From: Blattamonas nauphoetae
Taxonomy: Eukaryota; Preaxostyla; Oxymonadida
Reading direction: 5' to 3'
Assembly (NCBI GenBank): GCA_033064195.1
Contig: JARBJD010000138.1
Location: forward strand, 1-64,000
Length of the DNA: 64,000 nt
The notes beneath the pieces are model-generated. The model made no database searches and was not told where the DNA came from. It saw only the letters and a list, made by a program, of their open reading frames with translations. Below, in pieces: positions 56,432 through 64,000 of this stretch (the first letter of the stretch is position 1; every line of letters starts with the position of its first letter). Both the position numbers and the translations under genes were made by a program.

Positions 56432-58584
56432 TGTCATCGCTACGCTCTGACACCCAACAAACCAGGGCTTCATTAACAACTGAGACCGGTGACGTGGAAA
56501 TATACAATGGGTGGCCTACCGAAAGATCAAACAAAACAGAATACGTACATGTCCTCGTCGCAAACTAACCAACTACTATTCATGAAACCCTTTCTATACT
56601 GGTTGACAACACCCAAATCAAGCTTGGACTTGCTCGATGACTGATTAAATGAACCGCATTTCAACTCTTCTCTCGGACACAGGTTCTCGAACAAAGCTGC
56701 AAATTCCAGTTTTTGAGGGAGAAATCCCCAGATACGAAGTGACAAGTCATCGTCCAATTATGCATGGTGGGCAAATCAACAAGAAATCCGCCAACCAAAT
56801 CGAAAGATCAATGCAAATATGACGTTAGAAATATGGAGTTCTTTGCGACGAGGGTACACTTTGTGGTCTCCTGTTAAACGCAATATCTGATTGGAGCCAC
56901 TAAACTCGACAAAATTTTGGGATACCAGCAAATTCAACAACATTCATGAATCCACCATGACAAACTAGGCTCATCAACACTATGGCCAGATACATGCGAA
57001 GAATCAATTTCTATGACTAAAAACTCTTAATGTCGTGACAACTCAGAACATCATGCGAGAGCTCGCATGTCAAGGACCATGTAGTCGTTGCGGCCTCAAT
57101 GCGTGCTAAGAAGCAACACAACTCCAAACCCAAAGTCAAATCTTCAACAATTTTTTTAAACGGGGAGGGGATCCTGTTTCCCTCCTTAACTCCTGGTCGT
57201 TCAGACATACTTCGGGAGGCCTCTCAAATCAGAAAAGCAGCATCTCTCAGCTCTGTAGCAATGCTTTTGAATTCAAGATCTTACAGCTTGTGCATATCTT
57301 GGAACTGATTGTATGAAATGATGATCTCCCGAAGAAGGAGGAGGTGAATGGAAAATCTCCGAACCAACTGATGAATGAGGGCTTTGTCTGTCCGAGGTTC
57401 TATGTCGGTAAGAACAATCAACCATGGTGTTAACAAACCCCTGCGCTACTTGTGAGAGCTATATCACACTTATCAACTCGCAAGCCATGGTCATTGGCGG
57501 ACATGATCTATGAAGGACAAGCACCCGCTGACTCTTCTTCTTTTGCTTGCATTAGCCGTGAATAGATCACCTCTAGTCCGAATCGCATTACAACTTGCGC
57601 CATATGGAAATATAGAGTCACAGCTCATCAGGAATGACCAACTCAACTCTGGCACGTTTTTAAATGATTTATACGGAAAGATCCCGAAATCCAAGTGCAA
57701 ATGATGATGATATATGACTCGGCATTGAGAAATCAGACTCCAGCAACCAGGTTCGAGGAACACAAGACAGTCCTCAAAATACTTGGAAGTACATGCACAG
57801 ACTACCAAAAAAGAACGGACAGCGGGAAGATTGAAACCAATCAAGTATTCAACGCATCAATAAACATCTGGCAAAGGCAAGCTCGGGGAACAAAAGTTTT
57901 ATCCAGGAGCACCTCAGAAAACATCGAGTGCCTCAACACAACTTGGAGTCGAAGCTGAAATGAACCCAACCAGTTTTGACGAAGTGATTGTTGCTCTCTT
58001 TCCCACTTAAATCACGGCTGGATTGTTCACGCAGGATGTCATCAAGGCAGGACGTGCTCAGCAACTCCCGTTCAACGTGTTAGTGAGGGATTTCGCTCGG
58101 AAACAAGCATAAACCTGGTTTGACATCCGACGACACTGACGAACCAAGAATGCTTCTCTGTGGAGTATTGTCACCACTTTGGCAAAATCTGCCACACTGC
58201 CAGTAATCAATGGGGCCAGTCGCGGAGAACACATTGTTGAAGACCGATATCGAAGTCGAAGGAAACAGATCGAAGCGATACTGCTTCTGACACCGAACTA
58301 TTCGACCTGGGATGACATCCACAGGAAGAGACTCACATCATTGACTCTGATTGTGTCTTACGCAACTCCAACAGTGACTTTCCCAGAGCCACCGAATGGA
58401 ATGTCAGGAATCAGTTTTGACGAAGACGATTGGAGTTGAGTCGAATGTCAGCAATGCAACGGGTCCAGGTGAGTGCTCCAAGATACTCAAGATCAACTCG
58501 CCGGACATGGTGAGCAAGACGGTGTGGCAGCTATGATTGCGTAGCTCACCGGTTATGATACTGTACGTTTTGTGGAGACGATGA

Positions 58585-58725
58585 AGTTGCAACGGAAGCC
58601 AGATCTTCCACTCCACGCGAAGGGAGTTGCAACGGAAGCCAGATCTTCCACTCCACGCGAAGGGAGTTACAAAGGAAGCCAGATCTTCCACTCCACGCGA
58701 AGGGAGTTACAAAGGAAGTCAGATC
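58585..58725. repeat. 40-bp tandem repeat in E4, about 3.5 copies
   Basis: A unit containing aacggaagccagatcttcca recurs at 58591, 58631 and 58671, with a diverged fourth copy. It is not a multiple of three and is not part of a supported gene. Confidence 0.9.
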
Positions 58726-59689
58726 TATTCTTCCATTGTAGTCTTATGCTCTCCCCCAAAAAAGCTTGGTCCACTTTCATCGAGCCAGAAAGAATGGGCT
58801 ATGATGCAAAGACTGTCCCGAGGGATTCTCTCTCGTCAAGACCACGACTGCTGGCGGAACTGAAGCGATGTTGCGGAAGTTGGGGGAAAACGAGAAGACT
58901 CGTTGGAACTACTCGATTGTCAGGGACTGTCGCAACCATTTGGATCAGGAGACGGAAGGGTGACAAATGATAAGAACTACCGGATGGCCCGCTCCAACTT
59001 TGTCGAAATCACTGTTATTCGCTGCAAGGTGATGAGAAGGAGTGAGGTAAGAATGGGGTTGGGAGGTGATAAGGACGTCATGAAAGAACAGGCATACTGG
59101 GCTTGTTCACCACAAGGTGGAGCTAGCATCGAGGAAAGCAGAAGATGGGTTGAGAACAGACTTGCTGGGACAGAAGTGAAAGGAATGGAGGAGACAGAAC
59201 GCCATTCAAGTTACACCCTGCACAAGATCGTTGAATTGAAGAACAGTCGGATGGGAGAAGCTGAAGTGATATGACGGAATTTGGGGAGACTTGACGCCAG
59301 TTGAACAAGAGACTAAGTAAAAGCAGGATTGCATCTCAGTAGTATTGATAGCTGGGAAAGAGTACTGGATTGAAGGACATGGAGAAGCGAAGAAAGCACA
59401 AGACAAGAACAAACTCTTCGTAAATGATCTAATGTTCCATATTGACATCACGGGATGGATGAGGAAGACGAAGATTCACTGCACTTGACAGATTACGAGC
59501 AAGATTGCCTGAAGACATCAAGGAACAAGGAGTCTGGATGGTACCGAAGAATACACTCCCAAGAGTGTTCAGAATGGATACAAACCCGTCACCAACCCAA
59601 CAACAAGCGGGACAGGTTCAATGAATTGGCAGTTGGCAGTGAATTCGAAGCAATCAGATACAAATGCTTCATCAGCTGTTGAGATCAAG

Positions 59690-60345
59690 AACAAAGAAGT
59701 CTGTAAGGGCAGAGGAACATCCTCTCAGAAGAAAGAGTGCGAGCGGACCCGAAACAAGGTCGTGGCAGTTGAGTGAGAGTGCAAGGAGACATCCTTGGGA
59801 GAAAGAGACCTGATTAAGTTCGGGCATGTTCGCACTTTCTCCAACATTTTCATCTCGGCGGTCACCTTTGGAAGAGGGAAAGCTGCAGTTGACTTGGGGG
59901 AGGTTGAGATCAAGTACAAGGAAGTGTGTCGGAGCAGAAGAACATCCTCTCAGAAGAAAGACTGCATGCTGACCCGAACCAATGTCTTGGAAGTTGAGTG
60001 AGAGTGCAAGGAGACATCCTTGGGAGAAAGAGACCTGATTAAGTTCGGGCATGTTCGCACTTTCTCCAACATTTTCATCTCGGCGGTCACCTTTGGAAGA
60101 GGGAAAGCTGCAGTTGACTTGGAGGAGGATGAGATCGAGAACAAAGAAGTGTGTCAGGGCGGAGGAACATCCTCTCAGAAGAAAGATTGCATGCTGACCC
60201 GAACCAATGTCTTGGAAGTTGAGTGAGAGTGCAAGGAGACATCCTTGGGAGAAAGAGACCTGATTAAGTTCGGGCATGTTCGCACTTTCTCCAACATTTT
60301 CACCTCAACGACCACCTTTGGAAGAGGGAAAGCTGCAGTTGACTG
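59690..60345. repeat. 225-bp tandem repeat in E4, about 2.9 copies
   Basis: A 225-bp unit (75 codons) repeats with few differences. Each unit contains ttcgggcatgttcgcacttt. The minus strand is open for 201 codons through the array (GCLLALSLNFQDIGSG repeats), but outside the repeats the frame has no start or domain, so coding is doubtful. The first copy is more diverged. Confidence 0.9.
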
Positions 60346-61037
60346 AGGGAGGTTTGGGTTGGAGTGGAGTATTATGGCAAAGTGAGACTTGAGTAGTGAC
60401 TCGTGAAGGAAGAAGGGCAGGCATGACTCGGAAGAGGAAAGAGAGTCGGGAGTTCGGAATGGAGAGAGTGCTGAGTTGGTAAGAGAACTCGCAATCAGTG
60501 GGGTGACAGCCCAATTGGGTCACGGCCTAAATCAACTGATGACCAGATCTAGGAAGAAGAACACAAAGATATCTTTTCTCTTCTCTTCTCATTCTTTTCC
60601 TTTCAATACTCAGTTGTTAATGAAGCCCTGGTTTGTTGGGTGTCAGAGCGTAGCGATGACATTTCCAACAAACCAGTGCTCATTAACAGCGAACACTGCC
60701 ACACAACTGATGTTCGTTCTCGTTTTGTCGCAAAACCGACTCTAGCACAGCCCTTTGGCCTTTCCATTTCACTTGTCACTTTTGACCTCTCATGTTTGTC
60801 CAGTTTTCTCTCCCTCGTTGAGGCTCTTTCTGGACAGAGACAGTGATCTCTCTCTTTTTTGCTCATTAACCACCCAAACAGGGGTAGAACCGACACTGTG
60901 ACCCTTGCGTCCCTTGTCGGGCATAATTTTTTAAACAGATAAAGTTTTCTTTTTCTCTGTTTTGTTTCTCTTGGGCAGGCCACCCATTGTATATTTCCAC
61001 GTCACCGGTCTCAGTTGTTAATGAGCACTGGTTTGTT

Positions 61038-61578
61038 GGAAACGAGAGATGAACACTGTTGTAGATGGAGAATATGGAACCAACCTCTTTTTTGATCTTT
61101 TGGATCGCTCAGATGTGAGCTTCATCAATCCGGACACAGTCAAGGATCCTCTCGTCATGGTTCCTGAGAATGGTGTCTCTTTCACCACTACCGAGCTCAA
61201 AAAATGGGCGTACCGAACAAACTACTCAACAACAACATCCATTGTCTACCTCATCCATCCTTATGTCGGTGGAAGCTTGGCTATCAGTTCCACTCAATAC
61301 TACGACACCACTCGCTGTGGATATCGGTATCTACCTTGCCAGGATTTCCTTGTCGGACATGGCAACGCAAAGGATTCAGCCACTGGAGAGAAGGCTGGCG
61401 TGTTCATCCACACCGACGTCACCACTACCCCTCCGAATTTCGACAAGGATATGATCTGGGAGTCAAGTGAGAGTAATCCGAAGAGTTTGACAATCTCACC
61501 TGGCTCTGTGTCACCTGGCACATATTCCCTCACTCTGAAATCTTTGGCTTTCTCAAGGACAACACAAGGAGCATCGTC
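61038..61578 (+). pseudogene. Beta-helix surface gene, segment between E4 and E5
   Basis: The open frame continues the ectodomain as REMNTVVDGEYGTNLFFDLLD, SDVSFINPDTVKDP and CGYRYLPCQDFLVGH, then an Ig-like module (SLTISPGSVSPGTYSLTLKSL). It is cut after TTQGASSY by E5. Transmembrane and cytoplasmic parts, if the gene had them, would lie beyond the window. Confidence 0.7.
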
Positions 61579-62297
61579 TTACACAAACCGAAGCTCCCAC
61601 TCCATTGAGATAAGGTCCATGAAGTGGCCCACAGGTCCTGAGGGACAAATGGTAATTCAACAATAATAATGATCCAATTTAATTACATTTATAAGCAATA
61701 TCACTTCTTTTTCTTCAATCAGGGCGTACCAATGATCGAAGAAACTGCCGCTTGCGCGACGGGAATGGGAGCAAAGGCAACAGGGGCCGGGCAAATCAGG
61801 ATGACAGGTTGGGAAACTCGTGGGAGCTTCGGTTTGTGTAAGAGGAGCTCTCTTACCAGTCGCTCCTCACAAACCTTAGCTCCCACTCCATTGAGAGTTG
61901 AACAGAACAGCGATTACTATCGAACGAACAGACGAAACAGAGAGTTGAATAAAATGAAAAGGCATATCTGTTGAGTGAATCACCCATCGATGTGGAACAT
62001 GATGACTGCATTGTTGGACCGTGACTCCACGATCCGTGGCTGTCATCGTGATTTGGTGTGGTCCCTCCTTGTTCAGTGACGGATCTGACAGTGTACAACC
62101 AAATACGACTTGGCTGACGAGGCTGGACCACTCACTTACAGTTCGAACGGTGTGGCAGTATCAATCGAGACAGGGAAAGCTGTGTCGACTGCCAATATGT
62201 GAGTCTTTGTTGATGGTTCCAGTCAAGGCACGCGTGAAGATCGTGACATGCATGACCTATCTCGTCCCAGACAATCGGAAAGTGTATTCTTCTCAGT

Positions 62298-62906
62298 CTA
62301 CCGCTGATTGAGGACATTCGTGAGGAACTGGGAGAGATAATGCAGATATTCGATCATCGACGTGATGATGTTGTAATCTTCCGATGGCTGCTGGTGGAAT
62401 AGAAGCTGCGTTTCGAGGTCGTGACCTTCACGAAGTTGTCGGACGAACTGCATTCCAATTACGAGTGGAAGGATCTCAAGCGAGAGATCATCCCACTTTG
62501 TTGCACTGAGTTTGTTTTCGAGAAGTTTCTGGATGAGCTGACGAGAGTTCTCCTGCGGTATTCCCTCGTCTTGTTCGTGGATGACACAACATTCGAATAG
62601 TAAGTTGACGAGAACTGAAAACCAGCCATCGAACAGCAAGTGTCGTGCGAAGAGAGGATATGTGGCGGTTGAGCGGCTTTGTGCCCTTTCGCTGACATGA
62701 GTTGGATCACGACCATCTGAAACACTGAATGGTGACCGATGAGGTCGTGTGCATCTACCACGTTCAATATTCGTCCATGGATACCCATGATACTTTGGAT
62801 GCGGAGATATAATGACTGGTTCGTCGATGAATGAGCTTCGCTCGTTTCCAGATTCAGCCACGTTCGTCTTGTGCTGTGGAGTGGCAGAAGCGCGCCAAAG
62901 CGACAC
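62298..62906 (-). CDS. Possible gene fragment inside E5
   Basis: A 202-codon minus frame, open from GTG 62906 with no ATG near the start, reads helical sequence in its second half (LLFECCVIHEQDEG, QLIQKLLENKLSATKWDDLSLEI, MIEYLHYLSQFLTNVL). No family is recognised. It may be a decayed helical-repeat host gene or an element gene. Confidence 0.3.
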   Translation of the reverse strand: MSLWRASATPQHKTNVAESGNERSSFIDEPVIISPHPKYHGYPWTNIERGRCTRPHRSPFSVSDGRDPTHVSERAQSRSTATYPLFARHLLFDGWFSVLVNLLFECCVIHEQDEGIPQENSRQLIQKLLENKLSATKWDDLSLEILPLVIGMQFVRQLREGHDLETQLLFHQQPSEDYNIITSMIEYLHYLSQFLTNVLNQR

Positions 62907-63352
62907 GCGGTTGATTGCTTGGCGGGAACGGCTGTCGATTAAGTGAGAACCTCGAGATTAGGAAATGGAGAGTCTGTCGTCTGCTGAGGACGATCTGAAC
63001 GAGAATATCGAGAGAGAGAAGATATGGGATGAATGTGGTCATCGCCAAGGGGCGACGCTGGATAAACTCATCATGGGCTGGGATACGATCAACACTGTTG
63101 ATTGAGATGGTGTGGACGTGTGAGAGAGAAGAGATGCCGATCTGAAGAAAGATCTAAATCCACAATCACTGAGTGGTTGCTTCTTGTTTGAACTCCGATC
63201 TCTTCAACGCTATTGTCTTGTTCATTATCATGCGCTGAAGGGGGACCGAGTCTCGATGCTTGTTTCCGTAAATAGACGATTGTCTGGAGTCCCGTCACCT
63301 GGCGAATCTCTGCTGACCTTCATGCTTCCAGTTACGTTTCGCTCAATGATTT

Positions 63353-64000
63353 CTAGAATAAACCATCGAGTTTAGTTCGACTCGAGATGTGGTGGAAGGC
63401 TTCATCGAATGCAAGCTTGTATCCCTTCCAGTTGAAACGATTCTGCAGCTGTGAGAGTGAGGAAGGATCTCTTATACTTCCAGTCGCACCTTCATCAACG
63501 ACTTCGACTCGGAGCTTCTCAATCTTCATTCCTGGTACCTGTTCGTGGACCATTCCATCCGGAAAATCCTTGATGTTCACTCGCCTAAATCCAAGTTCTC
63601 GCCCGAGGAGAACGGTTAGAGGATGAACGGAAGAGAAGTTTTGTGTCATTACTTCGCCTATATTCGGCGCAATCCTGGATGGAGTTGAATTAGGGGAAGG
63701 GAGGAGATGACTGGATGGAGTCTGGTCTTGTGAATGTATTTGAAGAGCATAAAGATGGAGTTGCTGCTCGTCGTTCTGCTTGCCAAACGTTGGAATAGAG
63801 CTGGCCGGGATGGTGGAACGATTCAACGCGCTGAAGAGAGAGCTTCCAAATGATGATGAGAAGTTGGTCGACTTTCTCTTCCACGTTGAACAGAGAAAGG
63901 GCCATTCGTAATTCTGGATTCGCTTCATTCGCTCTTCCAATTCCAACGGCTTCGCAGACACCAACGACTCCCCATCCCCATTGTTGGTCTTCACTGCTTC
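63353..64000 (-). CDS. Partial gene inside E5, open to the window edge
   Basis: The frame is open from the right window edge to a stop at 63353 (over 213 codons). It has a charged, Ser/Pro-rich first part and a more ordered C-terminal ~80 residues (LLGRELGFRRVNIKDFPDG, IEKLRVEVVDEGATGSI, FNWKGYKLAFDEAFHH). The true start lies beyond the window. No family is recognised. It is the best candidate for an element-encoded protein in this family. Confidence 0.4.
   Translation of the reverse strand, partial: EAVKTNNGDGESLVSAKPLELEERMKRIQNYEWPFLCSTWKRKSTNFSSSFGSSLFSALNRSTIPASSIPTFGKQNDEQQLHLYALQIHSQDQTPSSHLLPSPNSTPSRIAPNIGEVMTQNFSSVHPLTVLLGRELGFRRVNIKDFPDGMVHEQVPGMKIEKLRVEVVDEGATGSIRDPSSLSQLQNRFNWKGYKLAFDEAFHHISSRTKLDGLF

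Larger units (their letters stand above)
56432..61037. mobile_element. Foldback element E4 (4.6 kb), reverse orientation
   Basis: The terminal inverted repeats are ~63 bp: aacaaaccagggcttcatta onward at 56455, mirrored at 60968-61037. The snapback is at the right end: aacaaaccagtgctcattaa at ~60666 is mirrored ending at 61037, so E4 lies opposite to E1-E3 and E5. A terminal hairpin TGTCA-N11-TGACA is present at 56432 and again, inverted, at ~60640-60660. Surface-gene coding continues in frame across it (NTPE to REMNTVVDGEYG). The interior has tandem repeats and no recognisable mobility gene. Confidence 0.75.
61579..64000. mobile_element. Foldback element E5, left end (continues past window)
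   Basis: The snapback spans 61579-61841 (ttacacaaaccgaagctcccac mirrored ending at 61841). A terminal hairpin AGGAGC-N13-GCTCCT follows and then an inner terminal copy, all very close to E3 in sequence. The motif ttggaccgtgactcc occurs ~150 bp inside, as in E2. The right end is outside the window. The interior includes two minus-strand frames described separately. Confidence 0.7.

Noticed and set aside
1-64000. CRISPR arrays, bacterial operons, rRNA genes
   Set aside because: No regularly spaced short repeats with unique spacers, no ribosome-binding-site gene strings and no rRNA-like sequence were found. Introns, telomere repeats and domain types are eukaryotic.

Overview
Organism. The window is eukaryotic protist DNA. 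It shows TTAGGG-type telomere repeats as an interstitial tract, a few short GT-AG introns (33, 97 and perhaps 38 and 160 nt), a Pol III tRNA-like unit, Tc1/mariner- and pogo-type transposon ends, and very large cell-surface protein genes. The surface proteins combine a right-handed beta-helix ectodomain, Ig-like repeats, one transmembrane helix and a cytoplasmic degenerate kinase C-lobe. A second family (50.2-52.6 kb) is helical-repeat and ends in a 'LEFV-VKK ... MMRFFGGN' tail. From memory, this combination is typical of oxymonad metamonads such as Blattamonas. The assignment is an inference; no database was searched.

Layout. 1-3.4 kb: a simple repeat and a 66-bp minisatellite that forms the 3' part of a minus-strand gene. 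3.4-7.6 kb: no convincing gene, but an 11-unit telomere-repeat tract (4.35 kb) and a 468-bp inverted-repeat element holding the tRNA-like unit. 7.6-15.0 kb (minus): giant surface pseudokinase gene with a 636-bp tandem expansion and one frame break. 15.05-27.5 kb (plus): a divergent beta-helix surface gene, now a pseudogene split by two foldback elements (E1, E2). 28.4-30.4 kb: pogo-like transposon inserted at the C-terminus of a second surface pseudokinase gene (30.4-33.3 kb, minus). 33.5-37.4 kb: a plus-strand partner gene running into a decayed coiled-coil gene. 37.6-49.5 kb: a third surface locus broken by a small inverted-repeat element, by E3 and by a TA-flanked 2.9-kb element that carries its own GC-rich gene. 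50.2-52.6 kb: helical-repeat gene. 52.9-61.6 kb: a beta-helix surface gene split by an 889-bp palindromic element, by E4 and by E5, which runs off the right edge.

How it fits together. The surface genes form a repeat-rich family that looks to be expanding and decaying: two head-to-head gene pairs with very short shared promoters, tandem domain duplications and many insertions. The most unusual signal is the E1-E5 family. Each has ~55-80 bp terminal inverted repeats plus a 260-560 bp 'snapback' at one end, followed by a short terminal hairpin whose stem sequence differs between elements while pairing is kept. All five sit in surface genes, and E3 carries a decayed surface-gene fragment. No transposase, polymerase, integrase or capsid gene was recognised in them.
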